From positions 1 to 38,856 of the IMG/VR virus record IMGVR_UViG_3300020438_000102: a stretch of 38,856 nucleotides of DNA. One strand, given 5' to 3'. Source of the stretch: a virus. This document shows, one piece after another, positions 6,218-16,900 of the stretch. The translations under genes and the position numbers were made by a program. The notes under the pieces were generated by a model, which saw only the letters and a list, made by a program, of their open reading frames with translations, did no database searches and was not told the DNA's origin. Numbering within the stretch: position 1 is the stretch's first letter; each line of letters starts with the position of its first letter.

Positions 6218-9200
6218 ATGCCAAGTTGGTTATCTACAGCTGCTACGCAAGCAAATATAAAGGCGTCTGCCGCCGAAGGCGTAATGTCACTTACTTCTAC
6301 AACAGTAAATTCCGCTGCAGGAGTAACCACCGCTGGTTTAAATGCCGGCTCTCAGTTTTTAACTGCAAATATCCCTAACAACACAACACAGACAATAATA
6401 AATTCACAACTAAATGGTTCTACAGCTCAGGCTATTGGAGGTATCAGTGGGTTATCAAACGGCTTGTTAAACCGAAGCCAATTAGATGCAATACAAGACG
6501 GCGGATTTAATTATCTACAAGAATCCGGTGCTTTAAAACTTGATAATATTTTAGGCGAGTTAGCTGCAGGCTCTCCTGCAGGCGACTTAGGAGGACTAAT
6601 AAACGATAACATAGACTTAGGTGTGTTTGGAGGATTAACACAACAAGAGACTACAGATATTATGAATTCTATCAATTCTTCAATATCAGCAATTAAATCT
6701 CCTGGGGACTTTGTAAAAGGGTTTGGATTTGATAAGTTGAATAATATTGTAGGCGGATTTTCTGATATTGGAAATTTTATACAAGAAACAATTAATGTTA
6801 TACCCAAAGATTTTAATTCTATTCTAGGAGCAGTAGGCGGAGAGTTTGATGTTCTTAGAGAATTAATTGAAGACATTGAAGACAGAAGTGGCATATCCTT
6901 AATAGACGGTGCAATAAGTGGCGCACCTGCAAAATTTAATCCTAATCCTCTTAGAGAATATAATTCACACAATTATGTTATTACATTTGGTATAATGAAT
7001 GCTGATACAATTAATAATCCTGAATTACTTAGACAAGACAGCTTTACAAAAGTAATAGCAAGGACAGGCGGCGGAATGTATGACAAGAGGCATCAAATTC
7101 CTGTAGAAAAAGAAATTGGCGGCCATGCAGAATACTTTATAGACAATTTGCAAACATCGGCAGTAATATCCCCTAATCAAAAAACTGGTATTGCATTAGG
7201 AACTGATCTTAGTTTTGAAATTACAGAACCGTATAGTATGGGAAATTTCTTACAGTCTGTTGTTGAGTCTGCTAAAGATTTAGGATACAAAAATTATAGC
7301 GAAGCTGTATACGGAATAAAAATTGAATTTACTGGTTATGACGAACAACTAAACATTGCTAATCTTGTTACAGCACCGGCATATATTCCTGTCAAAATTT
7401 TAAATATAGAGTTTGATGTATCTGGATCTGGATCTGTATATTCACTAAAAGCTGTTCCATATAGCGAAGTTGCACTAAGTGACGAAGCTGCAGAAACAAA
7501 AATGGATATAAATGTTGTTGGTTCTACAGTGTCAGATTTATTATCTGGGGTTGATAGAAGTGTAATGACTGTTATTAACCAGCGTATAGATGGCTTAGAA
7601 GATTCTGGGGCAATACCTAATCAATCCGGCGACAGGTATATAATTGCATTCCCCAAAGACCCTGCAGCAATTATGAAAATTGTAAACGGAGAAATATCTC
7701 CACCCGATCAGATACAAATTACAGCTGCAGAACAATTAAGAAGAGAAAAGGGGTTAGCTGAACTACCTGAGGATGATCCTAGAAAGCAAGAAAGTTTGGA
7801 TGCTGTAAAAGTTCCTAGCAAGAGTGCTATTTTTACAAATTTGGAAAATTATTGTCGTAATATTTCATTTATGAATGAAATAGGTCTTAGTTTAATGGTA
7901 CCTGATGACAACCAAGGCGGCACAGCACCTTCACCTGATTTAAGTGCATCATATAACGAAGAAGGTGTAGCAGATACAACAGCAGGAGAAATGACTGTAG
8001 CTGAAAAAGCAAGGGAAAAAAGCTTTTCTTCAGGAAGTCGTATAGATGAAATAATTGAAAAGGTATTAGTAGATAGTGAATATGCAGCAGAAAATGCAGC
8101 TGAAATTTCAGAAAATGGAATTCGTAAACTGTATAGAATTAATACACATGTATTTCAAGACACTAATCCCGAAGCAGAAAAAATTAAAGGTAGACCGCCG
8201 TTAGTATTTGTTTACGCAGTAGTTCCATTTTACACTGACGATGCAAGTTTTCAGCCTCCAAACGGCGTAGCAGCAAACCGTGGCGGAATAAGACAAGCTG
8301 CTACAAAAGAATACAATTATATCTATACTGGAAAAAATGAAGATGTATTAGATTTTAATATTAACTTTAACAATGCGTTTTTACAAGAAGCATATGCTAA
8401 CTTTGGTATGAATCCAGGAGCGTCGGCATCAGGAGGATCTGACAGAAAAACTTTTCAAAATACTGGCGATCAAAAAGGCGCAAGTACAAGTAAAGCTAAC
8501 AGCGGCGATAAATCGTCTGCAGGCGGAACAACAACAGAAAGAACAGAATTTGCTATTACAGGCGACAGTAGAACAACAGATATTAGAAAACGTTTAGCAG
8601 AAACATTCCATCATAGATTCCTAAATAACAATGTTGACATGCTGAGTGCTAGTTTAAATATATGGGGAGATCCTTTTTATCTCCCCACACAAACAGGAAA
8701 CTATATCGCTGATAGAGCAAGCGGAACTCCTTCTGTAACTGAAGAAGGGTATATGACATATTTAGAAAATGATGTGTATGTTATAGTTAACTTTTCTACT
8801 CCGGTTGACTATTCTATAGAAGGAGACAATATTTTAAGATCTCAACTTGTGCCGGAATTTAGTGGTATATACAGAGTCTTAAGTGTACAAAATAGTTTTA
8901 ATAAAGGTCAATTTACTCAAAGTTTAGAATTACTTAGATCGCGTGGACAAGAGGACGAAGGCGAACCGGGAACATTTGTAGAAATTAATGATGATGTTGC
9001 AGTAAATACCGGACCTGGAACACAACCAACTACAGGAGACGTAGGCGGCAACGAAGAAGGCGGTAACAATGATTCGCCTTGCGAATCTCCATTAGACTTG
9101 CTTCCTAAAGTTGGTGACAAAGTTGACCGTGTTATTACGGGTGTATTTCCTGAAATCAAAAAACTTGCAAATATTCCTAGTTTAACAGTTGCAGGTGTAA

Positions 9201-9346
9201 CATGGTCTCCGCCTGAATCGTTATTTGCAGCTATTCCTAGTGTAAGAAAGGCAGACGTTGATGCTGCCGTAACTCAAATCAACAATGCTACAGATCAAGC
9301 AGTGTCGGCTGTAAATAGTATAACAGGTATTAAAGGACCCTTCTAA
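6218..9346 (+). CDS. large probable baseplate hub structural protein (1042 aa)
   Basis: A large virion protein without a clear T4 counterpart by sequence. Residues 1-235 are Gly/Ala/Asn/Ser-rich. A central region (about 245-450) has alternating beta patterns. Near 803-831 is LNIWGDPFYLPTQTGNYI, and near 883-912 SGIYRVLSVQNSFNKGQFTQ followed by SLELLRSR. The last pattern, a beta strand pair ending in L-x-L-x-R, recalls hub proteins of the gp27/gpD type. Residues 915-1042 form an acidic tail with a Cys-containing segment. Its place between gp53 and the lysozyme-gp5 pair fits the gp27 role, the ring that anchors gp5. The next gene begins inside its stop (TAATG). AGGAG precedes the ATG. The hub role is inference from position and pattern. 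Confidence 0.6.
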   Translation: MPSWLSTAATQANIKASAAEGVMSLTSTTVNSAAGVTTAGLNAGSQFLTANIPNNTTQTIINSQLNGSTAQAIGGISGLSNGLLNRSQLDAIQDGGFNYLQESGALKLDNILGELAAGSPAGDLGGLINDNIDLGVFGGLTQQETTDIMNSINSSISAIKSPGDFVKGFGFDKLNNIVGGFSDIGNFIQETINVIPKDFNSILGAVGGEFDVLRELIEDIEDRSGISLIDGAISGAPAKFNPNPLREYNSHNYVITFGIMNADTINNPELLRQDSFTKVIARTGGGMYDKRHQIPVEKEIGGHAEYFIDNLQTSAVISPNQKTGIALGTDLSFEITEPYSMGNFLQSVVESAKDLGYKNYSEAVYGIKIEFTGYDEQLNIANLVTAPAYIPVKILNIEFDVSGSGSVYSLKAVPYSEVALSDEAAETKMDINVVGSTVSDLLSGVDRSVMTVINQRIDGLEDSGAIPNQSGDRYIIAFPKDPAAIMKIVNGEISPPDQIQITAAEQLRREKGLAELPEDDPRKQESLDAVKVPSKSAIFTNLENYCRNISFMNEIGLSLMVPDDNQGGTAPSPDLSASYNEEGVADTTAGEMTVAEKAREKSFSSGSRIDEIIEKVLVDSEYAAENAAEISENGIRKLYRINTHVFQDTNPEAEKIKGRPPLVFVYAVVPFYTDDASFQPPNGVAANRGGIRQAATKEYNYIYTGKNEDVLDFNINFNNAFLQEAYANFGMNPGASASGGSDRKTFQNTGDQKGASTSKANSGDKSSAGGTTTERTEFAITGDSRTTDIRKRLAETFHHRFLNNNVDMLSASLNIWGDPFYLPTQTGNYIADRASGTPSVTEEGYMTYLENDVYVIVNFSTPVDYSIEGDNILRSQLVPEFSGIYRVLSVQNSFNKGQFTQSLELLRSRGQEDEGEPGTFVEINDDVAVNTGPGTQPTTGDVGGNEEGGNNDSPCESPLDLLPKVGDKVDRVITGVFPEIKKLANIPSLTVAGVTWSPPESLFAAIPSVRKADVDAAVTQINNATDQAVSAVNSITGIKGPF
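8663..8687 (+). other. perfect 9-bp hairpin inside the hub gene
   Basis: TGGGGAGAT is followed by a seven-base loop (CCTTTTT) and its exact reverse complement ATCTCCCCA. The stem is unusually G+C-rich for this window. No T-run follows on either strand, so it does not look like a factor-independent terminator. Confidence 0.6.
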
Positions 9347-10659
9347 TGGCAGTTACAGTTAGCGATATGGATCGTAAATTATTGAAGTTGATTGCCGACG
9401 GAGAAGCAGTTAGATCAAATCCTTATTGTAGTGTATGGCCTGGTTCTGTAGAACCTTCACTTACTTCTATGACATTGTCTCAAGTCCAAGATTATCAAAC
9501 ACAACGAATTAACTCTGGAAGAGAATCTAGTGCAGTAGGAAAATATCAGTTTATTAAAAGCACATTAAAAGACTGCATAGGATATTTAGGATGCGATCCA
9601 TTAAGGGTATGTTTTACATCAGATGTACAGGATGCATTAATTATTAAAAGATTAGAAAAAACTAGAAGATATAGCAAATGGAAAAGCGGAGAATTAGATA
9701 GCGGAAAATTTATGATTTTTTTAGCTGCTGAATTCGCAAGTATGCCTGTACCTTATGATATTGCAGCAGGAAGTGTATACAAAGGACTGCCAAAAAGAAA
9801 TTTAAAAAAAGGTCAAAGTTTTTATGCTGGAGATGGATTAAACAAATCAAATCATAATCCTGACAGTGTATATCAAGCACTAGAAGATATTAGAAACGGT
9901 GGTGAGGGAAATATATCAGATGTTGACGTAACAACAACTGGAGGAAATAGAGCTAGACCACCTAGTGGGATAAGCACTAAATCACAAGTAGAAGCAACAT
10001 CTGCAGGATCACAAACAGGCGCATATAGACCTACTAGAGCAGGCGCTATGCCTTTGCCAAATGTAGATTTACCTGTAGTAGATAATCCATATGTATATTA
10101 TCAAATAGATGCGCTAGATGACAGGTATGATTTTAGATCTGGTGAAAAAGTAAAAGATATACTTGTACATGGAATAAATGCCGCGGCAATAAGTCCTGTA
10201 GTAGTTTCAGATCCTGGTGTAGCAGGAGGAACATCTGACGTTGGAACTTCGCCATCTTCTGCTGATGCTACTGGAGAAACCGAAAGTGTACAAAATCCAG
10301 ATGCATTAGATCCAAGAGGACAAGAACAATTACCTGATTTAGTTCCTAAAGAAGTACCTGCTCCTGTACCAACTGGCGAAGACGGAAATATAGATATTAC
10401 TGCTCCTGCATTACCTTATATAGAAAGTGTAATAGATGATGCATTAAATAGTATTCCTGTTTTCGGCGACTTAAAAAATGGAACTGCACCGTGTTTAGAT
10501 TCGGTCACAGGCGCCGGAGGTTATGTAGATGCAATAGACGGTGCAATAAACAACTTGTCTCCTGACGTAACAGGATTAGTAAATCAAGCCAAAGATGGGT
10601 TAACCGATAAGGCAAAAAATGCAGCACAAAATCTTACAAAAAGTTGGACTAATACATAA
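9346..10659 (+). CDS. lysozyme-like hub-associated protein
   Basis: A 437-residue protein. Its N-terminal 185 residues look like a phage muramidase/lytic transglycosylase: LIADGEAVRSNPY with Glu20 as candidate catalytic acid, and SSAVGKYQFI (61-70) with the GxYQ substrate-cleft motif typical of GH24/GH104-like enzymes. It should cut glycan strands of peptidoglycan as the tail enters the cell wall. The rest (about 190-437) is Pro/Gly/Asp-rich linker and an amphipathic Ala/Asn/Asp tail, probably a docking part. It sits between the probable hub protein and gp5 with TAATG overlaps at both ends, so the three are likely made together. In T4 the lysozyme is a domain within gp5; here it appears as a separate gene. 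No signal peptide or membrane segment is seen, and lysis genes are not nearby, which argues against an endolysin. Confidence 0.68.
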   Translation: MAVTVSDMDRKLLKLIADGEAVRSNPYCSVWPGSVEPSLTSMTLSQVQDYQTQRINSGRESSAVGKYQFIKSTLKDCIGYLGCDPLRVCFTSDVQDALIIKRLEKTRRYSKWKSGELDSGKFMIFLAAEFASMPVPYDIAAGSVYKGLPKRNLKKGQSFYAGDGLNKSNHNPDSVYQALEDIRNGGEGNISDVDVTTTGGNRARPPSGISTKSQVEATSAGSQTGAYRPTRAGAMPLPNVDLPVVDNPYVYYQIDALDDRYDFRSGEKVKDILVHGINAAAISPVVVSDPGVAGGTSDVGTSPSSADATGETESVQNPDALDPRGQEQLPDLVPKEVPAPVPTGEDGNIDITAPALPYIESVIDDALNSIPVFGDLKNGTAPCLDSVTGAGGYVDAIDGAINNLSPDVTGLVNQAKDGLTDKAKNAAQNLTKSWTNT

Positions 10660-13415
10660 TGGCAAGAAATGAACCACCAAGAAAAGGAACTACGTATACT
10701 CGTACAACAAGAGAATTACCACCTCTAAAAGTAGGTTCGCCGTACGAAGCTGTAATTGTTAATAATATTGATGTTAACAATATGGGAACACTAGAAGTAG
10801 AAATATTAAGATATACTTCTGCAGGAAACTTGCCAGAGAAAAGCGGACAACTTGAAACTGTACGCTATTTGAGTCCGTTCTATGGCACAACTCCTGCTAG
10901 AGGCTTAACAGAAAATGACGGATATGAATTTACGCAAAAAAGTTATGGTATGTGGGCAGTGCCGCCGGATATTGGCACTAAGGTATTAGTAATATTTGCT
11001 GAAGGAAATAAAAACTTTGGGTATTGGATAGGATGCATACCAGACGATTACATGAACTTTATGGTACCGGACGGAAGACCATCAACTACACTTACTACAG
11101 AAAACACACCTGAACACTTGATAGGTAAAAAATTACCTGTTGGTGAATATAATAAAATGGTTGAATCTGGTGAAAAAGTTGATACAACTCTTTTTAACAA
11201 ACCATATAACAAAGACTTTACACAAATATTAGAAGTTCAGGGTTTATTAGCAGACGAAGCTAGAGGCACTACTACAACTAGTGCAAGACGCGACTTTCCT
11301 AGTATGGTGTTTGGATGGAGCACACCTGGTCCTAAAGACAAGCGTAAAGGCAACCCAAAATTTGAAGTAGGGCCAGATGGTAAAAAAGTAGAGTTACCCT
11401 ACAATAGACTAGGCGGCTCATCGTTTGTAATGGATGACGGTGACGAAAGATTTGTTAGAGAAACACATGCAGAAGATGGTCCACCAAGATATGTAAACAA
11501 AGGCGCAGGATTTCCAGGCGGCGACGAAACTATACCGCAAAATGAATTGACTAGATTACGTACTAGAACAGGGCATCAGATAGTGATGCATAATTCAGAA
11601 GATTTAATCTATATTGCAAACAGCAGAGGCACAGCATGGATTGAACTATCTAGTGATGGTAAAATTGATATTCATGCCCAAGATAGTGTTAGTGTAATGA
11701 GCAATCAAGATATTAACTTTACAGCTGAAAGAGATTTTAACATTGACGCTGGTAGAAATATAAACATGAGGGCACAGGCTAGATTCTCCGACGGACAAAA
11801 AACGTTAGATGGCGTAGAGTCTGGTAGAATACAAATAGAAAGTGCGTTTGATACTAATATTTTAGTAGGTAACAATTATAAAAGAAATGTTTTAGGTACT
11901 AGTAATATAAAAATAGACATGGATAACTTTGTTACTATAGAAAACAATCACGAAGTTACAGCAGGAAATATCTTAAATACGTCTCTAGGTGGCTTCCATC
12001 AAAAATCTGCACATACTTTCTATAGAGAAAGTGCAAGTAATATTAACGATTTATCAGCAGGAGTATATCTTAATAAAGCTTCTGAAATAAATTCTCATTC
12101 TACTGGCGATACTAAAATACTTACTGTTGGCAATCATAATACTATTATACAGGGCGATCAATCTCTTACAATTACAGGTGCCAATACTATACAAGCCGAT
12201 GTGCAACATTTTGAAGCAACAAATGGTTTACATATATTAGGAGGCACAGCAATCGCAGGAGATGCAGATCAAATTAGTTGGAACACAGGAAAATCTGTTG
12301 CAGGAGTTGCAGCTTTGACTGCACTTAGTGCAACTTCAGCAACTTCAGCAAAGATTGCAGAACCAATTATACCACTTCCGCTTATTAACTTGCCTTATGT
12401 ATTTCCTGGTACTAAAGATACAGTGCCTTATGAAAGCATACACGCAAGAGCACCACAACACGAACCCTGGCCGCATCATGAAAATTTAAATCCGCTAGGA
12501 TTTAAAGCAGAACAAACTGACAGGGAATCACCAGGACAACTTATGCCTTCAGATAGGATATTGACACCTGATACATTTACAAAATCTAAATCTAATGTAC
12601 AAGAATCTGCAACAGTATTAAACTCTAGCGGAAATGACGATTACGGTACAACAGGCGATCAAACAATTGTTAATGGAGTAGATGTACCTCCGGAAACTGT
12701 ACCTGGAACAGAATCACTTAGATCTATTTCTAATTTCCAAGTTGACAAAGAAAGAACCGATGAATATATGGCTAAATCAGGATATGGAAAATATCTTGGT
12801 AGAATATTTGTCGGCGATGGTCCTCTTGGAACAATCACATCAGGTAAACGAGGACTTAAAGCAGACGTTGCAGAAATTTGGGTACCAAACTTCCAAGGAT
12901 TTATTGACGAACTAGAAGGCACCGGATACGAAATAAAAACTCTATTAGGATTCAGTAAGCGTACAATTGGTAAATCAAAAAACTGGAGTACACATGCTTC
13001 CGGAGCGGCTATTGATATTAACCCACCAAATCCTGTAAGGAACGGCACCCCTAATGGACTATTTAAACCTCGACCAAGAAATGCACCGGTTACAGACATG
13101 CCTGCAAATACAGGTGAAATAGCTAAAAAATGGGGGCTTGGCTGGGGCGGAAACTGGACATCTATAGATGATGCTATGCATTTCAGTACTGCTGCAAATG
13201 AAGGAGGAAGTTATAGATTTACTCCAGGAATAATTCCACAAGGTCCTAGCACCGACGCTACTGTAGATAAGGACGGATTGCCTACAGGTGAATATGTTGC
13301 TCCAAGTAAAGAAATTAATGAAGCACTTGAAGCAGAATCTCCTACGCCGCCAGAAAATGAAAATGCACCAGGACCACAAAACGCGGACGGTTCTCCAAAT
13401 ACTGGACCACAATAG
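10659..13415 (+). CDS. 5: baseplate hub/spike protein gp5 with C-terminal M15-type peptidase domain
   Basis: A 918-residue gp5 homologue, longer than T4 gp5 (575). The N-terminal 120 residues fit an OB-fold (VGSPYEAVIVNNIDVNNMGT, then GTKVLVIFAEGN, then YWIGCIPDDYMNFM). Residues about 314-531 hold short repeated beta strands (SVMSNQDINFTAERDFNIDA), as in the needle-like beta-helix of tail spikes. The C-terminal part (about 690-870) has the signatures of a zinc M15 peptidase: STHASGAAIDI with His779 and Asp786, and SIDDAMHFS with His841 and Asp837/838 as candidate base. Such enzymes cut peptide stems of peptidoglycan. No lysozyme domain is visible inside gp5; that activity appears to be in the preceding gene. 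A Pro/Glu/Asn-rich tail ends the protein. Start overlaps the upstream stop (TAATG). Confidence 0.85.
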   Translation: MARNEPPRKGTTYTRTTRELPPLKVGSPYEAVIVNNIDVNNMGTLEVEILRYTSAGNLPEKSGQLETVRYLSPFYGTTPARGLTENDGYEFTQKSYGMWAVPPDIGTKVLVIFAEGNKNFGYWIGCIPDDYMNFMVPDGRPSTTLTTENTPEHLIGKKLPVGEYNKMVESGEKVDTTLFNKPYNKDFTQILEVQGLLADEARGTTTTSARRDFPSMVFGWSTPGPKDKRKGNPKFEVGPDGKKVELPYNRLGGSSFVMDDGDERFVRETHAEDGPPRYVNKGAGFPGGDETIPQNELTRLRTRTGHQIVMHNSEDLIYIANSRGTAWIELSSDGKIDIHAQDSVSVMSNQDINFTAERDFNIDAGRNINMRAQARFSDGQKTLDGVESGRIQIESAFDTNILVGNNYKRNVLGTSNIKIDMDNFVTIENNHEVTAGNILNTSLGGFHQKSAHTFYRESASNINDLSAGVYLNKASEINSHSTGDTKILTVGNHNTIIQGDQSLTITGANTIQADVQHFEATNGLHILGGTAIAGDADQISWNTGKSVAGVAALTALSATSATSAKIAEPIIPLPLINLPYVFPGTKDTVPYESIHARAPQHEPWPHHENLNPLGFKAEQTDRESPGQLMPSDRILTPDTFTKSKSNVQESATVLNSSGNDDYGTTGDQTIVNGVDVPPETVPGTESLRSISNFQVDKERTDEYMAKSGYGKYLGRIFVGDGPLGTITSGKRGLKADVAEIWVPNFQGFIDELEGTGYEIKTLLGFSKRTIGKSKNWSTHASGAAIDINPPNPVRNGTPNGLFKPRPRNAPVTDMPANTGEIAKKWGLGWGGNWTSIDDAMHFSTAANEGGSYRFTPGIIPQGPSTDATVDKDGLPTGEYVAPSKEINEALEAESPTPPENENAPGPQNADGSPNTGPQ

Positions 13416-13430
13416 TAAGGTAAATATAGT

Positions 13431-13874
13431 ATGAGCGAACTAGAACAAAATCTATATAAAAAATTAAGCGTAGCAAGTTCTACAAAAGAACTTCCTGGCA
13501 GTAGGACTTATAGAGGATTTTCTTCTGCCACAAACGATAAAAGTTTTAAGGTTTATGACCACGAAGCTATAAAACAAGACATTATTAATCATTTCCATAT
13601 TAGACAAGGCGAAAAACTATCTGATCCAACTTTTGGATGTATTATATGGGACATATTATTTGAACCCTTCACAGTTGATTTACAACAAGCAATTATTGAA
13701 AATGTTACATTTATTATTAATTACGATCCTAGAGTTCAAGCTGAAGAAGTTATTGTAGATCAATACGAAAATGGCATACAAGTTACTGCAACTGTCAAAT
13801 TTATTAACTATTCTATAGTGGAAAAATTGCGGTTTAGCTTTGATCAGCAAGCAGGATTATTATTTAAAAATTAA
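13431..13874 (+). CDS. 25: baseplate wedge subunit gp25
   Basis: A 147-residue member of the GPW/gp25 family. The hallmark is GEKLSDPTFGCIIWDILFEP (about residues 60-79), followed by DPRV and a beta-rich end. gp25 forms the conserved wedge core with gp6 and gp53, next to the first sheath ring. Length matches the family. AAGG lies ten bases before the ATG. The next gene is gp6, its direct wedge partner, after a 51-base gap with a late-promoter-like element. Confidence 0.95.
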   Translation: MSELEQNLYKKLSVASSTKELPGSRTYRGFSSATNDKSFKVYDHEAIKQDIINHFHIRQGEKLSDPTFGCIIWDILFEPFTVDLQQAIIENVTFIINYDPRVQAEEVIVDQYENGIQVTATVKFINYSIVEKLRFSFDQQAGLLFKN

Positions 13875-13894
13875 ATACATACATTATTATATCA

Positions 13895-13902
13895 CATAAA
13901 TA
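13895..13902 (+). promoter_or_regulatory. late promoter element CATAAATA before gp6
   Basis: CATAAATA matches seven of eight bases of the T4 late element TATAAATA. It lies in the gp25-gp6 gap, 24 bases before the gp6 ATG, leaving room for the start site and the ribosome site AAAGGA (13912-13917). It could boost expression of gp6 and the giant gene independently of the upstream promoter. Confidence 0.6.
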
Positions 13903-13925
13903 CACAAGTATAAAGGAATAATGAT

Positions 13926-16900
13926 ATGTCATCAAGTGATAGACAGTCTAGATTACTAGTATCAGAAGACTGGAAAAGAATTTATAGTAGCTTTAGAAAT
14001 GCTGACTTTCAAAGCTACGATTTTGATAACTTACGCAGGGCTATGATTAACTATCTGCGTCAAAACTATCCCGAAGATTTTAATGATTATATCGAATCTA
14101 GTGAATATCTAGCCTTAATCGACATGATTGCATTTTTAGGTCAAAATATTTCTTTCCGTGTAGATCTAAATGCAAGAGAAAATTTCTTAGAAACTGCAGA
14201 ACGTAGGGAAAGTGTCTTACGTTTAGCTCGTATGCTTGCATATAATCCAAAACGTAATCAATGCGCTAACGGATTGTTTAAAATTACAACTGTAAAAACA
14301 ACAGAAACAATGTTTGATAGTCAGGGAATAAATTTATCTAATACTGTTGTTAAATGGAATGATAATGCAAACAATAATTATTTTGAACAGTTTTCAAAAA
14401 TATTAAATGCAGCACTGCCTATAAACAATAGTATAGGAAATCCTTTAAAGTCACAGGATATAGAAGGCGTGACTACACAAAAATATAGATTTAATTCTAC
14501 AAATAGTGATGCGGCCCTTTTTCCGTTTACAAAATCAATGGAAGGCACTAACGTAAAAATAGAACTAGTAAGTTCGGATATAGACAACGGCAGTATTGTT
14601 GAAGAGCCTCCACTGCCGGGAACAAGTCCAGCATTTTTGTTTAGAGATGACGGACAAGGCGCAGGAAGTTCTAATACAGGATTTTTTATGCATGGTAGAC
14701 AAGGTACTATGCAACAAGGCACTTTTAATATAACAAACCCAACTGCTAATCAAACAGTTGCAATTGATGCTCAAAATATAAACGACTCTGATGTATGGTT
14801 ATATAGTGTTGACTCAAATGGCTTTGAAACAGCTCAGTGGACAAAATTAAACGCCGTACAAGGTAATAACGTCATATATAATAGCATCTTTAATCAAGTT
14901 AGAGATATATTTGCTGTAGAAAGTCGTATTGGCGATAGAATTAATGTAGTTTTTAGTGACGGAACATTTGGAAACTTACCAAATGGTAATTTTAAAATAT
15001 ATTATAGAACAAGTTTGCCTACTCCTGCTGTAATTACACCGGGCGCAGTGGGTAATATAAATATCGCCATTCCTTATCAAGCTAGAAACGGAACTCAGCA
15101 AACTTTAACTTTGGGATTGAGACTACAATACACAATTATCAACGGTAGTGCAGCAGAGTCAAATGCTGATATCAAACTAAATGCACCTACTTCTTATTAT
15201 ACGCAGAATAGATTAATTACTGGGGAAGATTATAATGTAGGACCATTGTCTGTTAGCCAAGAAATTATTAAGACAAAAAGTGTAAACAGAATCAGTTCGG
15301 GAATTAGTAGATACTTAGATATAAAAGATCCTAGTGGAAAATATAGTACTACAAAATTGTATGCAGACGATGGCGTATTATATAAAGACATTTATGAAAC
15401 AAAACAAGACTTTACATTTTCGTCACAAAGTGACATAGAAGGCATTATTGTAAACAGACTACAAGGAATAATCGAATCTTCCGGTGTTAGAAATTTTTAT
15501 CTTGCACAGTATTCTAAACTAATTGTTGACGATCTTAGTGCAACATGGAACAGTTTTAGTAATTTAACTAACCAAAATATTGGTACTATTGTAGATAATG
15601 ATTCAACAGCATTTCCAGTAGGTACATTTACTTCTAGTAATTTTAAATCTATATTGCCTGGTGCTATGTTAAAATTTGTTGCTCCTGAAGGTAAACATTT
15701 TATGTCAGACAACAGTCATGCACTTATGGACGGCGAAGCAAATCATCCTTTTGCTGTGCTTTATAAATGGACAAAAGTTACAAATATTGTAGATGATGGT
15801 ACTATTATAGACCCTGATCTAAACACAGGCGGCATAACACTTAGTGACTCTATTCCAACAGGTGCAATACTAGAAGAAATTATTCCTGCTTTAAGCATAT
15901 TTTTTACAAACGATTTAAAAACACAAATTATTGATCAAGCATTTGCTTATAAAGATTTTGCATTGCGTTTTGATAGAACAGACGGTTTGTGGAAGTTAAT
16001 ACTTGCAGAGGATATTGACACAATTGATCAATTTGCATTAGGTAAGACAGGAGATACTTCCGGGCAAAATCTTGACGCAAGTTGGCTAACATACTTCAAA
16101 ACTAATGGAGAGAAATATACAGTAACTACAAGAAATTTACGATATATATTTGAAAGTGAAAATGAAACAAGATTCTCTTTTGATAGTTCTGATAAAATTT
16201 ATGATCCTAAATCAGGAAAAATTGTTAGAGACAAAGTGCGTGTCCTTGACATTAATACTCAGCCTGATATTAATAAACCTTTCACTCAAAACTATGACTG
16301 GAATATTAGTAATTCTTACAAAGACTCAGAAGGATATGTAGATACTAGAAAAATACAAGTTGAGTTTTTTGATTTAGATAACGATAATGTAATAGATGAT
16401 CCAGATCTTTTCAATCAAATCGTTAGTCCACTTGTAGCACCACAACAAAAACTTGTATTTCTAAAAAAGTTTACAACAAGTGATAACGTAGAAGAATTTA
16501 GATATTTTAATAACACAGATAATACAATTATTACAAAAACAAATCAAGCTGCAATCGGAGCTTATAGTCAGTATGAAAATGAAGGACAAATTTTCTACTT
16601 GTATGATGAAGGCATTTTTAAACAACTTAATAAAGTTTTAAATAATTTATCTACTGTTGATACATATCGTGCTTATACCGGTAGAGATAAAATTAGATTT
16701 GAGTACACACATGTTGCAGACTCCAACTATAGAATTGATCCTGCTATTAGTAATATCATTGACACATATGTTTTAACAAGACAATACGATACAAATATTA
16801 GACAGTATTTGAACGGAGTATTATTAAATTTACCATTACCTCAAAGTAACGACGAGTTGTTTAGAAACTACGGCAGCGAAATTAATAAAATAAAGTCAAT

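Noticed and set aside
6213-6220. TATAAATG as a late promoter element
   Set aside because: The last bases are the start codon of the following gene, so a transcript beginning downstream would lack the start; likely a by-product of the TAAATG junction.
6511-6972. 153-codon open frame on the minus strand inside the hub gene
   Set aside because: It lies wholly opposite a well-supported gene, has no ribosome site or familiar domain, and its Pro/Ser/Ile-rich composition is that of a reverse-strand shadow.
12659-13099. 146-codon minus-strand frame opposite the gp5 peptidase domain
   Set aside because: It is opposite the conserved M15 motifs; its length follows from the codon use of gp5, and no start signals are present.
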